A program made the translations under genes and the position numbers. This document shows, piece after piece, positions 21,706 through 35,200 of a stretch of DNA of 64,000 nt. This DNA is from Macrosoma leucophasiata (Eukaryota > Arthropoda > Insecta > Lepidoptera > Hedylidae): contig JAWQUS010000016.1 of the NCBI GenBank assembly GCA_036365455.1, positions 11,679,001 to 11,743,000 of the forward strand. Direction: 5' to 3'. The notes under the pieces were generated by a model that saw only the letters and a list, made by a program, of their open reading frames with translations, made no database searches and was not told where the DNA came from. Positions within the stretch are counted from its first letter, which is position 1, and each line of letters starts with the position of its first letter.

Positions 21706-23655
21706 GGATAAATCATAACACGCTAAGTACAAAAACCATCGCCTGGCAAGGATCAACCAGTCACGTCACCAACCCCACATTTTAGAAAATGTAAAAAAAA
21801 ATCTAAAATATTCTTGTCGCTGTAAGTTTGAATTTTTTTATGAATTAATTTATAAACAGTGAAGGTTAAAAAAAAATTGACAGGCGATTTCGATGAGCAC
21901 AAGTGGCTGCCGGCGAACCGAAAGGTGTGTTATACATGAACTAAAATAAACTTTCTTCTGTAAAGTTGAAATTGATGAAATTTGTTTAACCTCCTAAGAC
22001 CCCTTGTACAAAATATTGTACAAAATAAAGTTCACTTGTCAGGCCTAGCTAAATTATACATCTAATAGTACTAAACGCCCACCATACATTTTTTTGTACA
22101 TAATATTAAAGTGGGCCGCGTGCCTATTATAAATCTTCCCGGGCACATTTGACAAGTCATAGTGTTCACGAATGTTTTTATTTTTTTGTGTGTGTTGGTA
22201 ACTACAGAAAAAATATAAATCTGTCAAATCCACGGGCTTTGATGTTAAGACGATGGCGTATTAGCGACGTAGAGCTATGTTAAATCTTCTTTAAATCTTG
22301 TAAATTTTAAGTTTAACATAGTATACTTTAGTGTAAATCAGAATAGTAAAGACCGAATCATTACATAAATAAATTATTTTAACGATTGTTTATAAATCAG
22401 CCGAATTGCAAACCGAAATATGATTTTGTACATTTTTTTGCACATTGGGTCTCAACAACAAATATACTTTTTATTTTTATTCAAAATATTATTTTAAGAC
22501 TCCATGACAGTCACATTCTAGTCTATCCAAATGACTCCGAAATTGAAGATGACGAGTTGGAATTGCAAGAACATGGTATCGATGACGACTATTTGGCCAA
22601 TAATCGAGAAGATGAGAAATAAGTGTCAACTTCGGATACTTAATTTATCGTCGGAAAATGATTTGCTGCTTCAACAGCTGGGTAGTAGTGGTAGAAGTCG
22701 TAGTGAGGCAGTAGGAAGAGGTAGTCGAGGTATAAACAACCGCACTGGGAACAGTCGCGGAAGGGGCAGATTGTCGAGGATTAGTCATAGTTAGTCATAG
22801 CAGGAAAGAGTCGAAAATTTGATTATAAATACAATGTTAAAATGAAAAATAACTTTTTGATAGTCTTATAAAAAATACTATTACTTTTGTTGGTCGAAGT
22901 ATTGTTTTTCCTAAATTTATATTAGAAAAAATATTATACTCAGGCCCAATGTACATTTTGCTTGTTGTTGCCGTTTGTCACCAGGCAGTATTTCATTAAC
23001 CGTGGTAACTAAAAAGCTGAAATTTTAACAAGTTATGTATTTTTGTTGCCGCTATAGCAACATATACTAAAAATTAAAAAATATATATATGCAGGGGAAT
23101 TCCCATACAGTAGACGTGTTTTTTTTTCGTATTTTTGCTCAATATTAATAACGGTAGGAGGTAGATGCTAAAATTTTGACAGAATATTAATTTGTATATC
23201 ACCTTTCATAATAAATAATAAAATAAAATAAAGTAAACATCGAAAGGAAAAAATCAAGTAATCATAATCCATACAACAAACATAATTTTTAAGCATTTTT
23301 TTGTACGGAACACTTTGTGCGCGAGTCCGACTCGCACTTGGCTGATTTTTTTATGCTAGCCAGAGCCGCCTGTCATTTTACCAACTTCAAATATCTTAGA
23401 CAAACACATGTATAAATTTAAACTTTACAGAAGAATGTTTATTTTAATTCATACATATAACACACCTTTCGGTTCGCCTGGCAGGCACTTGTGCTCATCG
23501 AAATCGCCTGTCAATTTTTTTTTAACTTCACTAACTAAATCATATAAAAATTTCAAGATAACAGCGACTTATTTTTAAAAGTGTGGGGTTGGTGACTTGA
23601 CTTGTTGATCCTTGCCAGGCGATGGTTTTTGTACTTAGCGTGTTATGATTTATCC
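21706..23655. mobile_element. DNA transposon remnant with long inverted terminal repeats
   Basis: Ends are inverted copies of about 270 bases: 21706-21985 and 23375-23655 share ggataaatcataacacgc, catcgcctggcaaggatc, ccaaccccaca, caggcgatttcgatgagc and gcgaaccgaaaggtgtg. Between them two overlapping short frames (22386-22794) include an acidic stretch (SEIEDDELELQEHG) and a later Arg/Gly/Ser-rich stretch. They may be the relic of a transposase N-terminus, but no catalytic motif is visible. No clear target duplication was found. Confidence 0.6.
22960..23350 (+). repeat. Interspersed repeat family D
   Basis: Starts near tgtcaccaggcagtatttc, continues through ttttgttgccgctatagc and gtagacgtg, and ends gcgagtccgactcgcacttg. 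The same order is seen at 53568-53870. It lies inside the long-TIR element. Confidence 0.6.
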
Positions 23656-23684
23656 CTAAATCAAAACACGCTAAGTACAAAAAC
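23624..23684. repeat. Near-perfect palindrome at transposon edge
   Basis: Arms of about 30 bases (ggtttttgtacttagcgtg and its complement) around a short centre (tccc). This doubles the terminal part of the right inverted repeat, so three copies of the acacgctaagtacaaaaacc motif exist here in all. Confidence 0.7.
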
Positions 23685-23743
23685 CATGAGCGTGTGAAGA
23701 ACAACCGAGCCACTCGGAGTCTCTCTGGTCCAGTCCGACTCTG

Positions 23744-23767
23744 GCTAACCTAACCTAACCTAACCTA
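23744..23767 (+). repeat. Short interstitial telomere-like repeat
   Basis: About four and a half CCTAA units in tandem, complementary to the insect telomere unit TTAGG. A shorter TTAGG run is at 18005-18020. Confidence 0.6.
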
Positions 23768-26090
23768 CACTTAATTTGCTGTAGGTACTACATAACTTTT
23801 CGAAAATAAAAATGATTCCGGTTAACCATTCACTTTTATTAGTGAAAGAATATTAAGTTTTCTCGAGCCTTATAAAGTATGGACATACTCGTATATAGCT
23901 ATCTGGATCACCCCATGACTCGAAGTAAGCGAAGGCATCGAGTTCAATGTGAAGATATTGCCACTTCCGTGTTGGAGAATACGATTATATATTAATATCT
24001 CACTCACAATTTTATTATTAGTGAAGGTCTCAGTTTAGCAATCGAATGGAGTTTATAGGTACAGACTAACAAAAAATGGAAAGTTGTTCTTACTGGTTAG
24101 TCTCGGAGATATATTCGTATTTGACCTAAAGGTAATAAATAAATATCATTAAAGATATAGGATTACTGAATAGATTTGACTTCTCTACAGTTGTGTTTGT
24201 TTCAACTTCATGCTTCATAGTCATTTAAGTAACAAGGATACTTACTTACACACAATTCAGACCTTGGTAAATATTGAATGAGAATAAAATTCACGGTCGC
24301 GTGTTAGATAAATATTAGATAGCTATTCGTAAAAGTATTTAATTTCTTCGACGTAAATCAGGTATAAGGTAATGCAAACAAAATAATGAACATTAACCCT
24401 GAGGGTATTAATAGTAAATCAGACAAAAGGTGCCTTAACAGTACATCGCAAGAATGCACTTAAGATCCTATAGCTAAACTTTGTTTGTTCGTCCGGCTAT
24501 GTTGCTATGCAGCTCTACCTGTTAACTTGGAACTAACACCCGCCCAGGAACACATGCAATTACGTTAAAAAGATTATCCAGCCGGGGAAGACTTCAGTTC
24601 ATATTTGTACTGTGCTTCAGTGGCATAATGGGAACGTACAATACATTATGTCAAAGGGATGCCGCTAACTACGACTGACATTCTTTGTTTTATTAACTCT
24701 TGTGTATTCAATATTATTAATTCAACACTTGTACAAAGGTAAACATTTAACCGGTAAACAATTCGATAATAAGTACATCAGCAACGTGTCATACGACATA
24801 AAGTATTATCAGGAAAATGACTGTATGAAACGATGGACTGAACACGTATGAAAGTGAACTTGAACCAACTGATTTATTGTTACTATCAGTATCGTTGGAA
24901 AAAGAGGAAATAAAACGTAACTTCACGCCTGTAATCCCCGAAGGGGTAGGCAGAGGTAAATGCATGCATTCAAGCATACATGCAAACACCCACGATTCGC
25001 CGGTTACGTTTTGGCCCAAAGAGGAAATAGGTGACCATTTTACAGATAAATATTTTCCTCAACGGAAATACTTGATGTAAGTTCGTGTAATATTATCTGA
25101 TTTTCAATAGTTCTTTTAAATATATATGTTCGAGGTGAACAGAATATTACTATGAAGGTGGGTCGTTCCGAAGCCGAGTTGACTGCGGAACTATGCATTA
25201 TCATGGGATAGGTAGGCATTCCCATATATATTTTTATATTACCCATATATATTTTTATATTACCCATATATATTTTCGTGCAAATAAAATGTTGTAAAAG
25301 GAAATTAATTCCAATTCTACTAAGTATAATAACATAGACTCTACAAATTTGCTTAAAAGATAGCTCATAGGCACTGAATATTTATTTGGAAGGGATTGAA
25401 CTAGTGGATGGAAGGCTTTCACAAGTAAGCAGTAAATTATCAAGAAGAGAAATTGTCATAGTTTGGACTGGTCTCGGATTATTTTGGAGGAAATTGAGCC
25501 CTGAATTATGCTACTGCAAATGTCTACTGCCAACCTATAAAAAATTTCAGAAAAGCCAAAAGTCCCGATCTTTTTTTTTCTGATTCTATACATTTGATTA
25601 AATTTTTAACATCCTCCATTTTCACTCGGTGACAATAAAATAAAGATTTTTCTGCAATGTTTTTTTTAACCCTTAACCAAATTTTAATTATCTTTTTATT
25701 GTTCTTGTACGACATAATAATTATATAAAAACTACATAATATTAGAGATGATGGCTTAGTAAATTTTTCTCGGATCCGACAAATTGATATTTTTAGTACC
25801 CAAACGTTGGCTTGTCTATTGTCCATGCGCTCCAATAATGAAACTACACCATTCGGAAACCTATACAAACACACACTAAAGACTGATCAAAGTCGGCCAA
25901 GCAATTAGAAGAAGATAGTAACAGACCCGCATACAGAAAAAGGAAAAGCCGAAGAAAGTATAAAACATGAAAATGTTTTGGTGACTATTTATGTATAGGT
26001 AAGAGTAGCATAGTAGTTATTTGACAAAAAATGCGCAGGGGATTCTTCAGCGAAGGCGGCATGGTCTACAGTCAGTAATTTAGTATGAGG
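23768..26090. other. Intergenic stretch between carboxypeptidase-like and SLC6 genes
   Basis: No gene recognised. It holds a minus-strand SINE family E tail at 24912-25020 and a 21-base minisatellite of nearly three units (acccatatatatttttatat) at 25219-25276. The rest is AT-rich sequence without clear features. Confidence 0.5.
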
Positions 26091-26255
26091 AGGCCGGACA
26101 GTGTTCGCCGATAGATAGTATTATTAATATAAAATCGTGGAAAAAACAGTACAACGCTCCACTCGCGCGTCGCTTACTGCGGGCGTTGTGTCGCCACAAT
26201 CCAGTGCTAAGAATTTGATGACATAGTGCAAAGAACATTTAAAAAGTGCGATAAA

Positions 26256-29200
26256 ATGGTGAGGATCCATAACACCGTATATATTACTATCAAGGATTAA
26301 TTCATTATCCGTGTGTTTTATTATGGGTATATTTGTTGTTGATGTTTATTTTTTACAAGTGTAATTTTGCCTTGTAACTGTTCACCGAGAAATATTTGTT
26401 TATAAACAAATCTAACTATGTGTTTGTGAAATAAATAAGTTCATATGTTTCTGGAACATATTGATTTGTTGTGGTAAATAAAGCTTACGTATTCCGTAGG
26501 CAACATGTTTCTATGCTCTCCGTTGGTGTTTCAGAAACTTTTTATACGAAATATGAATCATATTTTACCATCGAGATCGAGATGTTCTGAAGTGCAATAA
26601 TGGTTTGAACTTTTATCTACTTATGAAATAGATACCTAGGTGTTTACATTAAATTAGCAGTTTTTAGTAGGTAATTATTTTCCATTCTGATACATTTTTA
26701 CGGTCAGCTTCCGTTGTGTTCAGTTCGATTCCCATACTGAGAAATGGTAATGTTTTTTACCCGACTGAAAAAATTATCAAGAAGCGACACTATGAATTTT
26801 TTTAAGTGATACTATAGCGATTAATAGCGAATATCAATAGGGTCTCTTATAACATATGCGACTTAAAGATATCCGTCGAATCATACTTTTGCATTCATAT
26901 ATGTACAGATTTTGTTATTTTTTATTATCTTTGCTTACTTCCTGAGGAAATGGATACATGAAACTAAGTTGAGTTTTATTAGGTATCATAATACTTATTT
27001 AGGCAATTATGAACAAGAATTTGGAATTTAACTTTAATTGCACTAGTGTTAAGCTCATCAATTACTAATTAGGTTGTTAAGTACCTAGTGTTTTGTCTCT
27101 TTATCTTTTACGCAATGTCCCTTAAACTAATTTGACAAAAACAAAACGTTCGATTAAGCCCCGGAATAAACACATTGTCTATGAACCTGTAAACTTGTAG
27201 AAGATTAGATAATAGGACGTAGTGTTAGCTAAACGAATATATTGCTCGGATTAACCAGGTAACTGTTTACTCTCACCTTCACGGTAAAAAATATATGACC
27301 CAGTTTAATGTTGTTCTTTATAATTTTATTATTAAAATTGCTTCAAAAAATACCTCTTTAATTAAAAGCTCGGGAAAATCTCGAAATATCGTCTTAATAA
27401 GTACCTACTAAATGTAGCAAATACCAAGTTTTTAGCGTAGGTACTTAACTCTTTGCAAAACATAATGTAAATCTGTTCAATTTTTTAAAAAATCTCTTCA
27501 AATATACCTAACACAAAAATCTAAAAACGAAAGTGACATCATACGAAAATATAAAGTGCAATTTAACATTGTACATACTCTAGGTACATTGTTCTCAATA
27601 ATATTCCGGTTCATTATCATAATTCTTACGTAATCGATGAGTTTGTTTTTATAATCTTTGATACAGATCTTTATAATTGGTTAGCAAGAATTAATAATTT
27701 GCCTCAAAGCTGATTTATTCAAATAATATACATACTTGAGATAATATTAATTTAATTTATTGTATTAAAAAGATTACACCTATCATCCTATCAATAAGGA
27801 CAGATATAGTATCTACAGATACCTATATATCAATAGAAAATCAGTTCCCCAAGTAATTAAGTAAGACTTTGTTTAAAAATAGTCGATAGTTACGGAATAG
27901 GTATAGCTGTATGTATACAAAGATAAATGATAAGTCTATAAGTTTTTTATACGAGATGTTTTTTCATAGAAGTATTCTTTTAATTTTAAGCAATTCATAA
28001 ATCATTTCGAATCTGTTTAATTTCTCTTTAATCTATGTTTCATCGACATTGAAATTAAATGATTTGAAATTTAAATAATTAGTTGTTTATTTAGGTACTT
28101 TATAGTTATTTAAGTTTTCTAGTCCAATTAGCCATAACTTCCATATCATTTGTATAGCAAATCTATATGGATGGTAGAGCTACAATGAAGAGCATAGGCA
28201 CCACCGCATTACCTTATCTGCATGCCGCTACCCTGTTCCAGTTATGTGATAATGTACGACCTCGTAATTCGGCACAGGGGCATAATTAGCCTGAGGAGCG
28301 GAAATGCATCTACATTAAGACCTTTAGTTTTATGTAGTTCTACTTAGGTACTTATTTCTAATCTTTATCAAATTACAACCTGTTTGGCATCTTCAAATAT
28401 TTTAAAAATATTAATTGCAACATATTATACTTACCGATGTAAGGTATCGTGTTTACCATCCATGAACAGTTACTGACAGATGGTATATCTGTTAGTGTTA
28501 AGGCCACCTATTAGGTGCGGTGCGTTCACACTTGCGTACAAATAATTAAATTGTTATACCTAGTACAAACTTTCCCATTTATATGTCTTCTATCTTCAAA
28601 CCAAATCTCTTACGGGGTCGGCAGAAAGCGTGAAACGCCAAACGTGTCAGTCATTACACGCGTTTCATGCCTCTTCTACATTCGCCTCTCTCTTCATACA
28701 TGCGATTCCGAAGACCCTTGACTCTACCTTCTGACAGTACCAACTTGACCAATTTGGTTAATGTTGACAGCCTTGATCTTCCTGGGTCTTTTTTTATGTT
28801 ATAAAAGTGGCAAACAAGCATGCAGTTCACATTGATGTTAAGTGATGACTGCAGCCTATAGACACCCACACAACGACCGAGGCCAAAATGCAGATGCGTT
28901 ACCACTCCTGAGGCCTAAGGTGTTATGCCTCTGTGCCGAAAATTACAAGGCCATACATTACCACCTGACCGGAACACGATAGTGCTGAACATTACCATTT
29001 AGCGGCAAGTATATTAGGTAATGCGGTGGTGCCTACGCCCGCGAGCTCCGTCACTGGAGCTCTACCACCAGTAAAATATAATATGTTGTAGTCTAAGCAA
29101 ACGTCTACGTTTGAATTACGAGTATTTATATATTTTTTTTAAGTATATTTGAACCAAACAGTGTTTTCAAAGAGATAAACTGACGACAAAAGAACTTCAG

Positions 29201-32200
29201 AAACCGGATATACCTAATTCAAATATAATCCTACACATACTTTATAGCACCGAAATCTAAAACCTAATTCTTGGTTATAATACCTATTTACTATTTTATA
29301 TTTTTGCTCTAATATTTACTTTATTTTATCTGTGTTCTAATATTAAGTTCAGTAATTTCCATATTTGGAACTGGGAAAAGTCTATTATCGTCTTGTAAAA
29401 CTGCCGGAAAATAAGTAGATAAACTTCCTATCATTATTATATACAGCTGAGAGATTAGGTCAACTCATTATTTTTTTGTTTAATAACTTTAAACCAATCT
29501 TGCTAAACAAAAATTTATTGTTTTTATTTTTTTATCGGCTTGGTAATCGTTGTTTATCTTATGTTAATAATCTGCACGTGAAACGTGACTGATCTGTGTA
29601 GATTACTGACCCAAAGTCATTTATTATATAGGTATCTTAGTGAAAGTCAAGGCTCTAATCAAGGCAATAATCTGAATTATTTTATCTTATAATGCGGTGG
29701 TGCGTATGTCTTTGAGATGTGTTACTTGAGTGAATTTTGTCAAAGATTAATAATTTTGATTCAAGATTTACTTGGATTAAACCAATAATCATGCTGAAGG
29801 CAAATGCTCTAACTAAGCATATTCATGCAACCTTGAAAGCGAAATCAAGACAAGTTCAGTGACATGTAGGTAAGAGCTGTTTGGTATTTCTAAGACGAGG
29901 CAATGTTATTTGGTGGACAAGCAAGGTCACCAACAAACTGATATAGATTATTATGTATGGCTTTTAGATCATTCAACTACCAGGGGACTCGAAACTCTAA
30001 CTCAAAACGTGGAACACAAAACTATTAACTATTAATTTCTGCGGAGGAAGGGGAGGAATCGCACTTGTAGCAAAACGTAAACATTCTGAATGTAGACACA
30101 CTAAATAAAATGTGCTCCCAAGTATATCTACAATTAATTTTAAATCTATCTGCTTATTATCCGCGCTCTAGTAGTTTTGACAGATGGGATCGTCTAACCC
30201 CCCCTAGTTTGCACTAAACACAATAAACATGATGATGTTTCGCAATTCGTCGCATAAAGTATGTATTGCGATGAATGTCTTGTTGGTGCTAGCGTTCGCG
30301 CTGCTGTCAAACCTATCATTTTAACATGTTTATAAGTGAATGTTTCATCAATGCAAACGCACGGTAACAATGTCCTGTCTTGATTGCTCTATGTAATATC
30401 ATGGATCCTAAAATAGGCCATGGAGTAGGTAAAGCAGTTGATTTCGGAGTGGAAATCACTTACTGGCAAATGTAACATGTTTGAAATAGAAATAAACGTG
30501 ATATCTGAAATGATTTACAATTACAGTGTTTTTAAATATCAACTGATTTATACAAAATATATCTAAGCTTTTTTTCACGTGATACAATATAATCATGATT
30601 AACTAAATTTGCAATGACCTAGCGTGGCATTCGTTGTTACTCACATTAGGCCTTGTGCTCGTTCTTAAGTTTATTCTTACTGTCATATCGGACATGTACT
30701 TAGTTAAATTGTAAAAAACAAGGCAAAATATTTTGTCAAATGTATCTTGCTCGTCGCTGGGCTTTAGAATACTGGTATAGATATAAAATGCACAAACGAG
30801 TCAGAGCACATCGTTACTCATCTAAGTTTAAGGCATTTTCATGTCTGGTGAAAGTGGCTACTTAAACCAACAGTCCATTAAAAAAGTCTGGTATTATTAA
30901 ATTCTTTGACAAAAAAACGACATCTAAATCATTAATATTTTACAGAGTGAAGCCAAAGTAAATGAGGGGTTTGATCATTCCTCGGAAGAACCACCGCCAC
31001 ACGGATCCCCGTCACCCAACGAACTTAACACACAGGATCATGCACGTCCAAGATCTCCAGAACCCAAGCGCTCTATTGATCCTGGTATGCCACCACCAGT
31101 TTTAAAAGTCCCCGCTGGAAATAACAATGAAAAACAGGTATGTTTAATGTAATTAAACATTTTTCTTTAGGAAGACTGAAATTTATTGATACTAATTTAA
31201 TAAATAGTAAATGTTGGATTTGCTTATAATAATAATACTATTCTTCTGGTGGTAGAGCTCCAGTGACGGAGCTCGCGGGCGTAGGCACCACCGCATTACC
31301 TAATTTACTAGCCGCTAAATGGTAGTGTTCAGCACTATCGTGTTCCGGTCGGGTGGTAATGTGCGGCCCTGTAATTTCCGGCACAGAGGCATAACACCTT
31401 AGGCCTCATGAGTGGTAACGCATCTGCATTTTAGCCTTGGTCTTCATGTGGGTGTCTATAGGCTGCAGTCATCACTTAATATCAATGTGAACTGCATAAT
31501 TGTTTGCCACTTCCAGTACATAAAAAAAATGGGAAAAAAGTAATCATAAGTAAGATTAAAAAAAATAATAAGAAGTAAGTAATATTTAATAAGTTAAAAA
31601 AATAAATAAGTGAAATAATAATGGCAACCCATTATACGTCCCACTGCTGGGCACGAGTCTCAGCCCCTTTTTTGGAAGGGCTGGAGCTTACTCCACCACA
31701 TTGCTCCAATGCGGGTTGGTGGAGGAGATAAGGGTTAATGGCCATAGAGCAACGTGGCCCACCGGTCGCGGCGGACCGGAGGGGAGTAGCCATAGCGTGT
31801 ATTAGGAACCTATGCAAAACAGTCTGTCATTTTGCGGGGGGAAATGCGTGCGACACACACGCACACTACAAAAATCGTCTATTACTACGAAACTCACACC
31901 TTGACTTTAACAAAATACCGAATCAATTTCACGCACACATTTAAACATCTAAGCGACAGGTATAGGCCATTTGGGCTTGTACTTTGACAGAGGGGAAAGC
32001 CTGCATATGGCTACTCCCCTCCGGTATTGCTCTATGTTAGTGGCCAACCCGTTGTCGGATGTTTTCAAACCGCCTATTAGGCCTCCGACAAGGTTTTAAC
32101 GACTGCTATCTATGGATAGCAACCGGGACCGACGGCTTAACGTGCCTGCCGAAGCACAGAAACGCGCATTTTAGAGATTCTAGACGAACTTGACCTGAAT

Positions 32201-35200
32201 CATCAGATTAAAGGAATTCCTTTAGTCTGAGCCTGAATCGTAAATGCTTTATCTCGTTTTTTTATACGCACTCGTATATAAATAACATTTTAACCTAAAT
32301 CGAAATAAGATGTCACGGTGCAAGCACTGTTCCCTTTGTAATTCGACAATAAGCTTTAGAAAAGCGTTTTCAAAATATTTACCCCGTGTATATACATTTT
32401 AGGAACTGAATGACGATGATCTGCCCGAGCGAGCGATGTGGGGAAATCAATTGGAATTTCTCATGTCCTGTATCGCTACTTCAGTCGGCTTGGGCAATGT
32501 TTGGCGATTCCCTTTTGTGGCGTACCAAAATGGCGGAGGAGCTTTTCTCATTCCATACGTCATTGTACTCATTTTAATAGGAAAACCTATGTATTATCTC
32601 GAAGGTGTTATGGGGCAATTTAGTTCAAGAAATTCTGTTAAGGTCTGGTCTTTGTCGCCTGCAATGAAAGGTAATTATAATGACATTTATAACTTCCTTA
32701 CCACAGATGTCTATGTATCGACTTTTTCAATTAATAGTCTCAGCCTCAACAATAGATGTTTGCGAGGCCTCCATAAAATTATGTATGTAGATAGATAGAG
32801 ACAGATATTAATTTCAAGAGTATCGTCTACTTTTTACTATGTAGGTACCTACTCTGATATTTGAGTGAATCCTAGAAGAAGCTTAAAAACAAGGTGCCGA
32901 CCAATTACCCACCTCCACTAGAGACTTACACTAATTACAATGGGCAACAACAGGCTCAAGTTCAAATTTAGAAATATCTGCCGATCATATTTTTACTTTT
33001 TATTTTATTAGAGATTTGAATTAGAATCTCAAATTGAAATGTATTTTATGAATTTGAAGTTGTACCTATACTTACTTATCCATATGAGAAAAGTTATAGT
33101 TCAATATTTTATTTTTCAGGAACGGGATATGCGCAAGCTCTGGGTGCCGGATACATACTTTCATACTACGTCTCAATCATAGCCTTGTGTTTGTATTACT
33201 TATCTATGAGTTTTCAATCAACATTGCCATGGGCTATATGCCAGCCAGAGTGGGAAAATTGTGTTCCCTCGGAATTAACGGAAAATGTGACCATGGTAGA
33301 AAATGCTACCAGCAGTGCTGAATTATATTTCTTGTAAGATTTTAGACTACCTCAAATATCTTGAATTAGTTTATTTGAGCACGATAATGTTGTTCATTAA
33401 TTTATTACTTTTCTTTGTAGGAAAACGGTATTACAGCAAAGCGACGGTATTGAGGGAGGACTAGGTTAGTAGGTATTATATCAAATATTACTAACATGCC
33501 TAATAAAAAAAAATATTGTTATAAATAATTATATAAAATGGTACTTTAACAGATTCAAGATGCAAATTATTTAGTACATTTTACAGTCAGATTCAGCGCA
33601 CAAATTACTGATTCCTAGATAATATTTTGACTGATTTTTAACTGTGTTATCCAAATAAATCTAATTAAAAGGACGATAGAAGTGCTATTAACGCGTGTCA
33701 TTGTCGCCACAAATTGGTGTCGCTTCGACAGTATTTGACACCAATTCTATTGACCTGTCAAATCTTGATGGAAAAACGGTAAATGTTATAGTTCGAACAT
33801 TTTTCTTAATAGTTTCTACAATACATATCACATACCTACCAATTTTCATTACCTAATTTACTTAACTTGAGTAGGTACGTAGTTATTATTCTTGTATATA
33901 CTTAGTAGTAAATATATAAACCGGTAACATGCTTTTCCGATTGTTTTCGGCAATATACAATTTCTTTAGTCTTGTTATTTAGATTTCTATGGAATTATTA
34001 TTACTAACATAACATATTAGAGGCCATCCGCGTAAAATAGTTGATCGCAGTCGCTAAATTAAACTTCAACTTAAAAATCTCGCGAACTTAATTAGAAAAA
34101 TGTATTAATTACATAAATCATTATTAAATGACACAGTTAAATGACAATGGAAACGCTTAATGACATTAAGTCCGCCTTTACGTACCATTTCTGTATATGA
34201 AAATAATAAATAAATAATCACCATTTAATAAATATAACAAAGAACCGCCTCAGTAGGTCAGTAGTGGTCTAGTGGTAGTAGACCACTACTGGTACGCCTG
34301 GGTTCGATTCCTGAATCGGGGGCTACGGACCGAACGATCATCTTAATATATATAAATCTCGTGTCACAATGTTTGTCCTCAATGGACTCCTAAACCACTT
34401 AACCGATTATAATAAAATTCGCACACCATGTGCAGTTCGATCCAACTTGAGAGATAGGATAGCTTACATTACGCTATGACTAATAGGAGCAGAGCAGCGC
34501 GGGCGAAGCCGGGGCGGGCCGCTAGTTATATTATAAGACGATCGCCTCAAAACAATATTTAAAAAAAATCTTTAAAGGATGCTTTGCTGTAATAAAGTGT
34601 CCAATTCTTACCTATATATGGTTTCAGGTGCACCTATCTGGTATTTGACACTATGCCTGTTTGCTTCGTGGCTAGTTATATTCTTCATCGTTGCTCGCGG
34701 AGTGAAAAGTTCAGGAAAAGCTTCATACTTCCTTGCTCTATTCCCCTATGTTATTATGATCATCTTGCTAATCACGTAAGTTTGATAAATGTTTTTTTTA
34801 CGTCTGGAAGTGGCAAACAAGCATGCAGTTTACATTGATGGTAAGTAATACTGTACATGAAAATCCATATTTCAATGTAGATGCGTAACCACTTCTGAGG
34901 CTTAATGTGTTATCCCTTTGTGCCAGAAATTACAGGACCGTACATTAACAGGTGTTAATTGTTCCAGTCCAGGTGACTGGAACATTTTTTTATGTGATGG
35001 TGGTGGCAAACAAGCAAGCAGTTCACATGTATGTTAAGTGACGACTGTCGCCTATAGACATCTACACAATAACCAGAAGTCAAAGTGCAGATGCATAGTT
35101 ACCCCTGAGGACTAAGATACTTTACTATTATCTTTATACTTTTGCCTCTGTGATAGTTATTACGGGGCCATACATTAGGTACCATCTAACCGGAACATGA

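Larger units (their letters stand above)
26259..30945 (+). other. Intron 1 of the SLC6 gene
   Basis: A 4.7-kb intron, the longest after exon 12's. It contains SINE family A copies at 28145-28345 and 28793-29077. The remainder is AT-rich and holds no recognisable exon. Long first introns often carry regulatory sites, but none was identified. Confidence 0.6.
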
